DNA from: Abelmoschus esculentus | Taxonomy: Eukaryota; Streptophyta; Magnoliopsida; Malvales; Malvaceae | Assembly (NCBI GenBank): GCA_035048815.1 | Contig: JAUCBN010000036.1 | Span: 8,628,001-8,692,000 of the forward strand | Direction of reading: 5' to 3' | DNA: 64,000 nt | Shown: positions 11,948 through 22,220 of the stretch, piece by piece | Numbering within the stretch: the stretch's first letter is position 1 | How the letters are laid out: each line of letters opens with the position of its first letter | Translations under genes and position numbers: made by a program | The notes under the pieces: generated by a model | Told to the model about the DNA's origin: nothing | Seen by the model: the letters and a program-made list of their open reading frames with translations, nothing else | The model's database searches: none

Positions 11948-12212
11948 TTTAAAATCTTATTTATACATATAAAAAATAATATGAAAAATATGTATGTAGA
12001 TATAAAGATTGAGTCATTTAAATTAGAATCAAAATGTACAATAATATTATAACTAGTACAATTAAAATTTATACATAAACTCAAAAAATCAAATCGACTC
12101 AAACTCATAAAACCCGGCTCGAATCAAAAAAAATTCAAAAAGAGTTCAAATTGTAAAATATGTTAACTCAACTCGAATAACTCGACTCGACTTGCCCAAA
12201 CGTTCACCCCTG
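11443..12212. mobile_element. hAT-type MITE inside Copia RT
   Basis: 770 bp, starting TAGGGGTGAGC and ending GTTCACCCCTG, so the ends are inverted repeats. It is flanked by a perfect 8-bp target duplication GCTTCTGG (11435-11442 and 12213-12220), the hallmark of the hAT superfamily. The interior is AT-rich with many CGAATCGAGT/ACTCGA motifs near both ends and has no transposase. Removing one duplication copy makes the Copia frame continuous across the site. Confidence 0.9.
11909..11949. repeat. (TAA)n microsatellite
   Basis: A run of ATAATA/TAATAA triplets about 40 bp long within the hAT MITE, with one TAG interruption. Confidence 0.85.
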
Positions 12213-12288
12213 GCTTCTGGTAGTCTAAATCCTTCTAGAAGCTTCATGTAAATGATATTATCAAGAGACCTATACAAATAGGATGAAA
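12213..12288 (-). pseudogene. Copia remnant 2: short RT segment
   Basis: 76 bp between the hAT MITE and solo LTR B. On the minus strand it encodes SYLYRSLDNIIYMKLLEGF, the Copia reverse-transcriptase segment that normally directly precedes the part in remnant 1 and follows the part in remnant 3. It includes one copy of each neighbour's target duplication. Confidence 0.8.
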
Positions 12289-13632
12289 TGATAAGTGCTC
12301 AACTTACTATCACTTTTTACACCTTTTATGGGCAATAATCACTAATTCCACAACCACTTGGACCAATGTATATACTTAATGTGACATATTTAGAGGTTAT
12401 GCTTATAAAGATGGTATTTACAGAAAAGACAAGTTTTACTGCATTTTTGTATCTTTGCAGGAAAAACTATTATCGTGGCAGCAACTGAGGCCGAGGCAGG
12501 ATCTGATGCCGAGGCAACAGTTAAGGACAAGTGACGATATTGTAGGCAAGCTGAGGAGAAAAATGAGGAAAACGTTGCTGGACAAGAAGCCCAAGGATCG
12601 GAGCTGGATAGCACATGGAAAGCCCAAGACAAAGGCCATGCGGGAAAGCCTCCTAGTTGGAATAAACTTGGAAATATTTTATTTATGTACGTGACTTGTT
12701 CCCTACTCCAAGTTGTATTCCTGCTTAAGAAAGGTTTGCCCTAAGCCAAACCTATATAAGCCATAGCCGTCTAAGGAGAAAGAGCACTCAATAATTCGGA
12801 TCATAGAGAACATAGACCTAGCTGACTTCATCTTTTAGTTTTCTTTCCTTTACATTATGTTCTAGTTTTCTTTAGGCTTAGGTGAAGGTTGTAGAGTATT
12901 AGTATGAAGAGATTAAACTTTGTTTTTTGTTTCAATGCAATAAAATATCGAAGTTTGCTTATTCTTTTCCATTCTTTGTTCTTGCATTTAAGCTCGAGAG
13001 AGAAGTTTGTGAGTAATCCATTTATCTAATATCGAGAGAGTTAGATTCACAAAAGCGATAAGTACAGTATTTTAATCGGGAAACACTAACTCGGCCTAGA
13101 GATAGGTTAAGAGTTTTAGCGACTAAAAGAAATGTGAGATTGGTTGGTGATTATAATTGATTCACGCTGAGAGGTATCATCAAGGACTGGTCATCAACAG
13201 TACTTCGACTTAGAGATAAGCGGAGGTATTAAAGGACATTTTGCCGAACTTTAGTAAAGTCTACCCAAGAGCAAGAGATTGCTATAGCGGACGAGCATTA
13301 CCACTGTCGAGGCAGTAATCTATAGTTCTGTCGAGACAATGTTATGTGATTACATTGAGCATAAACAAGTCAATCAAATCCACTATACAATACAATTGGA
13401 TCCTGGTCACTTTCTTTATTTGATTTTTCTATTCTTATTTAGATTTCTTTATTTAGTTTAATCAAAACCCAAATTACTTGTGTTCTTTATTTTATTTTTT
13501 TACAAAGCAAGAAAACAAAAGAAGACATATTGAGTAGATCAATCCCTGTGGAGACGATACACGATTATACTGATCACTTTATTATTTGTGACGTGTTCAC
13601 TTGTACAAATTGCACATATTTGACACGCATCA
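12289..13632 (+). repeat. Solo LTR B of the A/C/D family
   Basis: 1344 bp, TGATAAGTGCTC to CGCATCA, plus orientation. TATA motif CCTATATAAG at 12751-12760, AATAAA at 12939-12944. No internal sequence follows. Flanks are TGAAA (12284-12288) and TGTAA (13633-13637), a 5-bp target duplication with one change. The interrupted Copia frame (LMDVVT then SYLYRSL) closes across it. Confidence 0.88.
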
Positions 13633-14980
13633 TGTAACAACATCCATTAGGCAGAAACTTGGTAATTTTATTTATTGTCAGACTGATCAAAATCTAACAG
13701 GAATATATTTTCCTCATAATCTATTTTATGTCCTTGTGAGATTTCTTGTGCAACCAAATGAACTTATATCTTATGATTGCCCATTTTGATTTCTTTTTTT
13801 AACAAAGACTCATTTATATCCATGAACCTTACACATTTTAATGTACGAGATATATGCCCAAATACTTGTCTTTTCGAAAGAGATTTTAGTTTCTCCTCAA
13901 TTCTCTTTTTTCATGTTGGTTAGTCATTTCTTTGTTTACATTATCAATTATTCATGATCTACATTATCAACTAAAATCTTTAATGCTATATTACATGTAA
14001 ATATATTATCGATGTCGATTTAATTTCAGTTTTACTTATTACCAGACATGACATAATCTATTGATATCTCTTTATTATCAGTTACCTGAGTCATATCAAT
14101 GTCTCTGTCTATATTGGAGACATTTTAATCTCTTTTAGAGATTTTTATATTATGTTGATTTCACGACTAGACCATCATAAAATATAGTTTCTTTTCTTTT
14201 CCAACATTTTTTTATCTTTAGAAACTACTGGTCTATCACGCTAAAGGCATAAGTTAGACTTGTTAGTAGCTAGATCTTGTCCTTCCAAGACATCAAATTT
14301 AATCGAAGCATTCATAGTTGGTGTACATGACTTAGTCACTCTTTTAGGGTCAGCAAAATCATCTAGCAATTGATTTTCTAAATAATTATCCTTTAAATTT
14401 ATAGTTCACATTGTTAAATACGTGGATCAAACTTAAAAAATGATAATATACTTTAACTTATTTCTTTTTTCAACTATTTTATTTTCTCCCCCTAATTATC
14501 AAAGGAAATTTAAATCTGACATATATTCTCAATAGAACTCATCTTTGTACGTTGTGATGGAGCAATTAGAAATATAACACACACAAAAAAAATCTAATAT
14601 GAGAAATATTTGGTTCCTGACCAAAACCCATTTATAATGGGGAGAACTTATGATCATTTGTTGGCTAGATAAGAATTAGTGATACTACATGTAAAATGAC
14701 ATGTCATCAACATTATCAAGACCAATTGTCTTTATAAGATAATCTGAAAAAATGTTTTTAATTTTATCTACTAAGCAAGTAGCCTCGCAAACACCAAGTT
14801 GTGGGTTAATAACAATGATACATATGACATCTAGTTAATGCATCGATTAAAATTGTAAAATATCTAGATAGACTATAAGAAAGGTGTGTGGGCCTACATA
14901 TATAACATTGTATTCGTTCTAGAATATTAATAGATTTACACATTATCTTAGCTAATGACAATTGAATAATTAGATTGCTT
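13633..14980 (-). pseudogene. Copia remnant 3: integrase to start of RT, decayed
   Basis: Minus strand. The upper end translates as LERIQCYICRPTHL and RYFTILIDALTR, recognisable as the start of the Copia integrase core. The lower end (about 13633-13770) carries LVAQEISQGHKIDYEE and LMDVVT of the reverse transcriptase. Between them the frame is lost to stops and shifts. The upper boundary at about 14980 meets a fragment of an A/C/D-type element. About 30 codons between remnants 3 and 4 (the GHPG region) are missing. Confidence 0.75.
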
Positions 14981-15046
14981 TGATAGAGTTTGACAATTTG
15001 ATGGTTTGCGTTACTTAGGACAAACAATAGTTCGAGTTTGGGGGTG
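14981..15046 (+). repeat. 3'-internal tail of a second C-type element
   Basis: GATAGAGTTTGACAATTTGA through GAGTTTGGGGGTG matches the last 66 bp before the 3' LTR of C (20582-20647), including the purine tract. It lies immediately before an LTR start at 15047. This is internal sequence where host flank is expected, so another element once lay upstream. Confidence 0.75.
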
Positions 15047-16361
15047 TGATAAGTGCTCAACTCACTATCACTTTCTATACTTTTCATGGACACTTAACAT
15101 CAATTCTACACCTACTTGAACCAATGCATGTACTTAATATGATATATTTAGGGAATATGCCATTAAAGATAATATTTTTAGAAAAGGAATACTTTACTAT
15201 ATTTTCATATTTGTGCAGGAACAAATATTGTCGAGGCAGTAGAATGAGACCGAGGTAGGACCTGATGCCGAGGCAGCAGAAGATAAAAAGCAATATGGCA
15301 GACAAACTAAGGAGAAAAATATGGAGAACGTTGCTGAACACGAAGCTCAAGGATCGGAGCTGAACAACACAAGGAAAGCCCAAGGACAAGGCCACGCGGG
15401 AAAGAAACCTTCTAGAAGATTAAACTTCGAAATACTTAACCTATGTACATAACTTTTTTTCTACTCCAAGTTGTACTCTATTTATGAAAGGTTTTCCCTA
15501 AGTCAAGCCTATATAAGGCATAGCCGTCCAAGGGACTAGAGAGAGCCGAATTTGAGAGAGTTTACCCTAGGAACAATTTTTCTCATCATGTTCTAAGCTT
15601 TTTTAGGGTTTAGGTGAAGGTTGTTGAGTATTAGTGAGAGGAGATTGTATTTTGTTTCTTGTTTCAATGCAATAAAATATTAAAGTTTGCTTACTCTTTG
15701 TCATTCTTTGTTCTTGCATCTAAACCTAGGAGGGAAGTTTGTGAGTAATCTATTTGTCTAGACTCGGGAGAGTTAGACTCACGAAAGGAGTAAGTGCGGT
15801 ATTCGAGTTGGTTGGAGGATACTAACTCGGCCTAAGAATAGGTTGGAGTTTCAGCGTCTAAAAGAAGTGTAGGATTGGTTGTTGGTTATAATTGATTAAC
15901 GTTGGGAGGTATGATCAAGGATTGACTATCAACAGTGTTTCGACTTAGAGATAAGTGGAGCCATCAAAGGACATTTTACCGAACTTTGGTAAATCTGCCC
16001 AAGAGCAAGGGATTGCCGCGGCAGAGAACACTGTCGCTGCCAAAGAAAGTATCTACAGTACTGCCGATGCAGCGCATTGCAATTGCATTGGACAAAAGCA
16101 GATCAATCAAATCCACTATACAACACAACTAGATCATACCCTTTTTCTCAAATTTGATCTCTCCTTATTTAGTTTAGTTTATTTAGTTTAAGCAACACCT
16201 AAACTTATTTGTGTTTTTACTTTTGTTTTATAGGGCAAGAAGATCAAAGGAAGCATATTAAGTATATCAATCCTTCAGGAGACAATAACTCGATAATATT
16301 TATCACTTTATTACTTGACGTGTATACTTGCACTCTAATTGCGCATCTTCAGCACACATCA
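15047..16361 (+). repeat. First LTR of element C
   Basis: 1315 bp, TGATAAGTGCTC to CACATCA. CCTATATAAG at 15509-15518, AATAAA downstream. Contains TGCCGAGGCA at 15266-15275. Matches 20648-21922. Confidence 0.9.
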
Positions 16362-16367
16362 AGTTTT

Positions 16368-16388
16368 TGGCGCCGTTGCTGGTGATTG
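16368..16388 (+). other. Primer-binding site, tRNA-Asp type, element C
   Basis: TGGCGCCGTTGCTGGTGATT begins seven bases after the LTR. It matches the complement of plant tRNA-Asp 3' end (TGGCGCCGTTGCCGGGGAT) at all but a few positions. A tRNA-Asp primer is typical of Athila elements. Confidence 0.85.
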
Positions 16389-16499
16389 ACAACTAAATTT
16401 TGTTTTCTTTATTTTCTTTATTTTCTTGCTTTTAGTTATTTTTACTAACATATTTTTTTTTTTTTTTAAAAATTACGTGTATTTTAAATTGAAGGATTT

Positions 16500-16864
16500 T
16501 CAAGATACAAGGAGAAATAAAGAAATCTATTCGGGAGTTGATGTTAGAAGATATGAATCAAACCAATTAAGAATTTTCTAGATTAAATGATGATTATCTA
16601 TACCAACCAAGAGCAACCCAACAAGTTCATGCCTGGGCATATATTTGTTTTAATTGTGGTAATGATCATTTGGTTAGCAATTGCCCATACAGTACTGGAA
16701 CATTTGGTCACAGAGAGGACCATAGATGGAACCAACAACAAAATCCTTCATGGTATGATCAAAACACTCAAAATTTTTTTTACCATGACAATTTTATTGA
16801 TGTTACAGATATGCCATGATAATATAATTCTTCTCAAGAGTATCCAAATTCATTAAAGAAAACA
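16500..16864 (+). pseudogene. gag knuckle remnant of element C
   Basis: Only the C-terminal gag part remains. CFNCGNDHLVSNC (codons 16646-16684) is a complete CX2CX3HX4C nucleic-acid-binding knuckle, preceded by short gag-like sequence and followed by a Trp/Gln/Asn-rich tract to a stop near 16818. The gag N-terminus is missing relative to A and D. Confidence 0.65.
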
Positions 16865-17449
16865 TTGAAAGCGTCAATGGCTAGAATGGAAGAATTAATA
16901 ACAGAGAAATCAAGGTTCATGGATGCACATATAGTTAGATTGGATGTACCCTTGCGGGATTCAGAAGATCAAGTGCAGAGATCTATATATACCATGGATA
17001 CCATGGAATCTGAGGATTACTCTTACTTACAGTTGCCTGGGCAAATACATGACGACATGCTTGATCAACAAGATGGCGATGCCATGATAATGGAATATGA
17101 AAAGGTAATGATTGAACCTTTTGAATTCTTTAAAAACTCATCTCTTCCATTGCATGTATCTTTCGAGGAGTCAACGTTACAAGATTTGAAGTCATCACAG
17201 AAAGGATATGATTATTTGGAAGATGATATTTTATCTATGATAATTCCATCTAATAGTAACTCTAAACCAAAATCTCTACTGATGGAGATTTTTGAGAAGC
17301 ATAAAGAACAACGTGAGTTGATTCTTGAAGACTTCAAGAAAGATAGTTCTTCACTTGAATTACACCAAATTTTGGCAAAAGATTGCCACGGCAATTGGCT
17401 ATCACAGCAATTGCTACGACAACGAAGGCTATATCCAACTATGATGTAA
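16865..17449 (+). CDS. Intact 194-residue ORF in element C, unknown function
   Basis: This open frame begins MKASMARMEELITEK, continues the gag coiled-coil-like stretch seen in A and D (SLKAFMIKTESYMVEN), then diverges completely. The rest is very acidic (QIHDDMLDQQDGDAM, SFEESTLQDL, YDYLEDDIL), followed by a charged Lys/Glu helix-like part (MEIFEKHKEQRELILEDFKK) and a basic C-terminus (QLLRQRRLYPTMM). No protease Asp motif, zinc finger or membrane segment is seen. It occupies the place of the acidic linker plus protease in A and D. It is the longest undamaged frame in the family here. It may be a fortuitously preserved gag C-terminal fragment, or a separate element-encoded protein. I recall similar sequence in cotton elements but know no function. 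Confidence 0.5.
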   Translation: MKASMARMEELITEKSRFMDAHIVRLDVPLRDSEDQVQRSIYTMDTMESEDYSYLQLPGQIHDDMLDQQDGDAMIMEYEKVMIEPFEFFKNSSLPLHVSFEESTLQDLKSSQKGYDYLEDDILSMIIPSNSNSKPKSLLMEIFEKHKEQRELILEDFKKDSSSLELHQILAKDCHGNWLSQQLLRQRRLYPTMM

Positions 17450-18222
17450 GTCAAGAAGAATGAGGTAATCAAATGGTTGGATATTGATATAATTTTTCTA
17501 ACAAGATATTCATGCCTTTAGGAATAATATCAAGTTGAAGGATAGGCATGGACTACAAAAGAACACAAACGGAAGACACCTCCACCATGATAGCACAAAT
17601 GAGAGTATCCGTACCCATATTAGCCCATATCTTTTGGAGTAGAATTGTCACTCGATGGAGGGTGCAGATGGACTATAAGAAATATCGAAAACGACCCTCC
17701 ATAAGTTTTCTTGATATTCTTATTTTATATTAATTTTCTCTTTTATTTTATTTGGTATTTTCATGAATTCTCTTAATTATAGTGTTTATGAATAATTATC
17801 TTCTAATTACTTGAATGTTTCTTTCTTTATGTTTATCTTTTTAGGTTAGGACAATAAAGCAAGAATAAAGGAGTAGTAGTTCACAGCAGGAAGCCTACTG
17901 CCGAGGTAGTGCACAGTGTCAGAGCCGCCGCAGTCCCAACGGGCAGAATAATGTAACGGCTAGTCTGTCGAAATTCCAACCGCGGTAGTAAAAGCTAAAC
18001 GGCATTTAAGGCTAACAACTAGTTTTTTTTTAAATTGTCAGACTACCAAGGCCTTTATAAGCACTTGCTTCCTCTTGAACTATTCACTCTTGCATTCTTG
18101 TTTACTTCAGAATATTTTGAAAATTTTTCTCTCACAATACTCTGCCTACTCACAACCTTCTCGCAAATTTTAGAAAACCTTCAACAAATTCTCCAAGACT
18201 CTCAAATTCCAATTGTTCATAG

Positions 18223-19689
18223 ATCGCCACCTATAAAAGATTCGCCCTTGCCGCCATTGAAGAACGCTTCAACAGATCATTTATTTCACGACAATTATGG
18301 GAGGAACAAGGATTCCAACATTCAGAAAAAGAAAACTTTAGCATCGAACACTACTTGTTCGACAAGATTAAATATCAAGAATCAAAGATTTTCTTCCTAC
18401 AACCTCTCCAGGATAATGCCACCATCGTGCGAGAATTCTATGCACACGACCCGAGTAAGGACTCTCTCTTTGTCCATTGTCGAGGCAGGCCTGTCAGGAT
18501 CGATGCCTAGATCATCAACGATTTCTATGGCCTTATCCCCATCCGTGATGTGTATGTCGAATTCTTGGAGGATATCACCACTCAAGACTACGAGTTGATC
18601 AAAGATGATCTTTGTTAAAACAACACCCCTTGGGAAACCGGTGCCCATAAAGGTTCTGTAACAAGACAAAGCCTCAAGCCCGAGGCCAAGTTGTGGTGTA
18701 TCTTTGTCAAGAGACGCATCATCCCCACCTCCCACAACAATACAGTGGACTGCAAGAGATTGGTGTTGATCCAATCCATCATCAACAATAAGAGCATATA
18801 TGTTAGAGAAATTATTTTACGCAAAATTCACGATTATGGTAAGAAGGAACGTGGACCTTTATATTTCTCCTGTTTAATCTCTGGTTTGTGTATTGCTGTA
18901 GGAGTACCAGTCGAAGACAAGGATGAATACACACTAAATACACAATGATGGACAAAAGTATTCTGCCACAGAGTTATGCAGATCACACAGGCAGAGCCTG
19001 TCCAGGCAACACCGTAGCAGTTCACTGCCGACACTGCTGTCAGAGCCCAGTACACAGTAGAAATGTCGGGCACTACCCAAGCCCCTACCGTAACAAACCC
19101 CTACCAAGAGATTCTTCAGAGGATGACAACTATGAACCTTCTCCAGCAAAGATATATATAATATCAGAGAGACTTCAACAACACTTTGGCCCAGATGATG
19201 ATGCAAAACTTTCCCAACCAAGAGGCGTAATTTCCAGAATTCCCTGTAAACATATTCGTCACAGCAATGCCCTACATAGAAACTACTCCAGCCCTAGGGC
19301 GAGGCCATTCTTCTCTAGACCGCAACAACAGTTCGATGCAGCTGGCCCATCTAGGGCATCAAACGCTGTCGCGGCATCTTCTGCCAGCAGAAGGCCTTCC
19401 AAGCGAAGGCAGTCTTCAGCACCCCCAAAGATCCCAAATCCTAATGGGAAGTCTTTCAAGGGAAATCGATGAATACGTCTACCACGGTTCATCCAATGTC
19501 GAGCCAAGCATACAGATTGCCGGTGCAGATCCAGAGAATAAAGGAGGAACAGAGATAATGCACACTGAAGATGAAGGGGAAGAAGAGGTCAATGCTCCAA
19601 TGCAACGAGCAACACCAACGAGGATTCAGCCACCAAGACGAGCAAAGCCATCGCCATCACCAAGGGCACAACAATCAGCAGCTAGATAA
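18223..19689 (+). pseudogene. Second frame of element C (putative plant transposon protein-like), start lost
   Basis: 1467 bp, 489 codons in one phase, homologous to the frames in A and D. The initiator is ATC at 18223 where A and D have ATG. Several in-frame stops follow, for example in RIDA-stop and DDLC-stop, and a local frameshift near 19300 is compensated later. Conserved pieces: SFISRQLWEEQGFQHS, EFYAHDPSKDSLFVH, VTRQSLKPEAKLWCIF, KRLVLIQSI, and a C-terminal Pro/Arg/Ser tail ending QQSAAR. The Gln codon turned into a stop in A and D is still sense here. Function unknown. Confidence 0.7.
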
Positions 19690-19813
19690 AGGAAAAAAAT
19701 TGTGGAAGAAAGCTCTTTCGAATCTTTATTATTTCTCTTCTTTCTTTTCTTTGTTGCTCATATAATTGTTTTTTTACTAGTTATATTTTTTACCTACTAT
19801 CTACCCCTAAATT

Positions 19814-19851
19814 AAGCATTGAGGACAATGCTTGGTTTAAGTTTGGGGGTG
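19814..19851 (+). other. Internal hairpin and purine tract, element C
   Basis: AAGCATTG-AGGA-CAATGCTT (19814-19833) is a perfect stem with a four-base loop, followed by TTTAAGTTTGGGGGTG. It lies just after the second frame and about 800 bp before the 3' LTR. Confidence 0.75.
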
Positions 19852-20609
19852 TAGAGCCACTACCGAGGCAAACTACTTCCACGGCCCTGCCATGAAAATG
19901 AAGTTTTTAGTGATAAAATATTTTGCTTTATGTCCACCATTTTACTTGAAACTGTTGCCATACTCTTGCACTGCCATTCATCAGTATTGTCTTAGTCTAT
20001 TCTTGAAAAAAATAGAAATATTTCTCCTTACCATAGTTAGGTTCTGTTTTGAAGGCTTAATTCTGCGATACTTAAGGAGAAAAACTTAGAAGCTTACTAT
20101 AAGGTTGAACTTTAAAAATACTTTTGGGACTTGTTTGGTTATATGAATTCTTTTAATAAACTTAGGTGATAAAGACTTAGATCTTTGGAAAGGTGACTAG
20201 AGGTGCCTATAACCGGCTCTAGGAAATACTACTCTTCATGCTAGAGGTGCCCGAAATTGGCTCTAGTATGCAGAAAAAAAAAGAATAGCAAAAGAAATAA
20301 GGAGTTAAGAAGTAGAAAACACAATACTTGAGGTACTCTTCATCAGTATTTTGCTCAAAGAATTGTTGTTATAAGAAGAGTACACTAAATCCAAGTCTAT
20401 TTGTCATGAACTTAGAGTTTATCTAAGAAGGCCTTTAATCAAACTTGTCCACAAAAACGCACACACACACTAACCTTATAGTTTGTCTTCTAGGTACACC
20501 CTTAGGTAACCGAAAGATTAATTCTAAAGAATCGACATAGTTATGATGGGTAGAATAGATGGAAACATAAGATCAAGAGGGAATAGAGTTTGACAAATTG
20601 ATGATTTGC

Positions 20610-20647
20610 ATTTCTCGAGGACAAGAAATAGTTTAAGTTTGGGGGTG
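20610..20647 (+). other. Polypurine tract and hairpin beside 3' LTR, element C
   Basis: ATTTCTCG-AGGA-CAAGAAAT pairs with one mismatch, followed by AGTTTAAGTTTGGGGGTG directly before TGATAAG of the LTR. This is the plus-strand priming site by position. Confidence 0.75.
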
Positions 20648-21922
20648 TGATAAGTGCTCAACTCACTATCACTTTCTATACTTTTCATGGGCACTTATCA
20701 TCAATTCTAAACCTACTTGAACCAATGCATGTACTTAATATGATATATTTAGGGAATATGCCATTAAAGATAATATTTGTAGAAAATACATACTTTACTG
20801 CATTTTCATATTTGTGTAGGAACAAGTATTGCCAAGGCAGCAGGAGATAAAAAGCAATATGGCAGGCAAACTAAGGAGAAAAATATGGAGAATGTTGCTG
20901 AACACGAAGCCCAAGGATCGGAGCTGAACAACACAAGGAAAGTCCAAGGACAAGGAAACGCGGGAAAGAAACCTTCTAGAAGATTAAACTTGGAAATACT
21001 TAACCTATGTACATAACTTGTTCCCTACTCCAAGTTGTACTCTATTTAGGAAAGGTTTGCCCTAGGTCAAGCCTATATAAGGCATAGCCGTCCAAGGGAC
21101 TAGAGAGAGCTGAATTTGAGAGAGTTTATCCTAGGAATAATTCTTCACATTGTGTTCTAAGTTTTCTTAGGGTTTAGGTGAAGGTTGTTGAGTATTAGTG
21201 AAAGAAGATTGTATTTTGTTTCTTGTTTTAATGCAATAAAATATCAAAGTTTGCTTACTCTTTGTCATTCTTTGTTCTTGCATCCAAGCCTAGGAGGAAA
21301 GTTTGTGAGTAATCTATTTGTCTAGACTCGAGAGAGTTAGACTTGCGAAAGAAGTAAGTGCGTATTCGACTTGGTTGAAGGATACTAACTCGGCCTAGGA
21401 ATAGGTTGGAGTTTCAGCGACTAAAAGAAGTATGGGATTGGTTGTTGGTTATAATTGATTAACGTCGGGAGGTATCATCAAGGAATGACTATCCATAGTG
21501 TTTCGACTTAAGGATAAGCGAAGCCATGAAAGGATACTTAGCCGAACTTTGGTAAATCTACCCAAGAGTAAGAGATTGTCGCTATAGAGAATATTGTCGC
21601 TGTCAAAGACTGTATCTGTAGTATTGTCGATGTAGTGCAGTGCAATTGTATTAGACAGAAGCAGATCAATCAAATCCACTATAAAACACAATTGAATCCT
21701 ACCATTTTTCTCAAATTTGATCTCACCTTATTTAGTTTAGTTTATTTAGTTTAAGCAACACCCAAACTTATTTGTGTTTTTACTTTTGTTTTATAGGGCA
21801 AGAAGATCAAAGGAAGTATATTAAGTGTACCAATCCCTGAGGAGATGATAACTCGATAATATATATCTCTATTACTTGACGTATACACTTGCACTTTAAT
21901 TACGCATCTTCAGCACACATCA
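20648..21922 (+). repeat. Second (3') LTR of element C
   Basis: 1275 bp, TGATAAGTGCTC to CACATCA. CCTATATAAG at 21072-21081. Compared with the first LTR it lacks about 30 bp in U3 (the stretch holding TGCCGAGGCA) and differs at scattered CpG sites. Confidence 0.9.
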
Positions 21923-22220
21923 CTAGTCATGCCAAATAAATTTATTAGTAAACATATGTTTATAATATCATGAGTTTTAATTTGTACTAATTCTTCTGTA
22001 GTAAAATATGGATGACAGTGCATGTAATTTTGTCAAGATTTTCTTATCGCCTTGAGTTATAATTGTAATATTGAGATAGTCGATATCCCTTGACTAATAT
22101 TCTCAATATATTTTTGCAAATATCTTTAATGCTCAATAATTCTCTTTGTGACTTTGACGAGCATAATGCACTGTAAATATATAATAAAGTTGCATTTGGC
22201 AATAAAATATTTGCTTAGTA
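21923..22220 (-). pseudogene. Copia remnant 4: gag-pre-integrase region
   Basis: On the minus strand the translation, with shifts, follows the Copia gag-pre-integrase pattern. Near the end it reads KTHDIINICLLINLFGMT, where family members have an IWHDRLGHPG motif. It is cut by element C on the left and by the Gypsy LTR at 22221 on the right. The Copia gag and 5' LTR are not in the window. Confidence 0.65.

Larger units (their letters stand above)
15047..21922 (+). mobile_element. Athila-like LTR element C, deleted derivative
   Basis: Plus strand: LTR 15047-16361, primer-binding site 16368-16388, gag knuckle remnant, an intact 194-codon frame at 16865-17449, second frame 18223-19689, internal hairpin/purine tract 19814-19851, end hairpin/purine tract 20610-20647, LTR 20648-21922. 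The internal region is 4.3 kb, shorter than in A and D: N-terminal gag and protease are absent. It sits in the Copia gag-pre-integrase region (remnant 4 to the right). There is no clean target duplication because of the extra tail at 14981-15046. Confidence 0.85.

Noticed and set aside
15046..15258. ORF starting MISAQLTITFYTFHG, also near 20647, 34809-34991 and 41570-41887
   Set aside because: It recurs only because the U3 end of each family LTR contains it. Lengths and frames differ, and it overlaps the LTR promoter.
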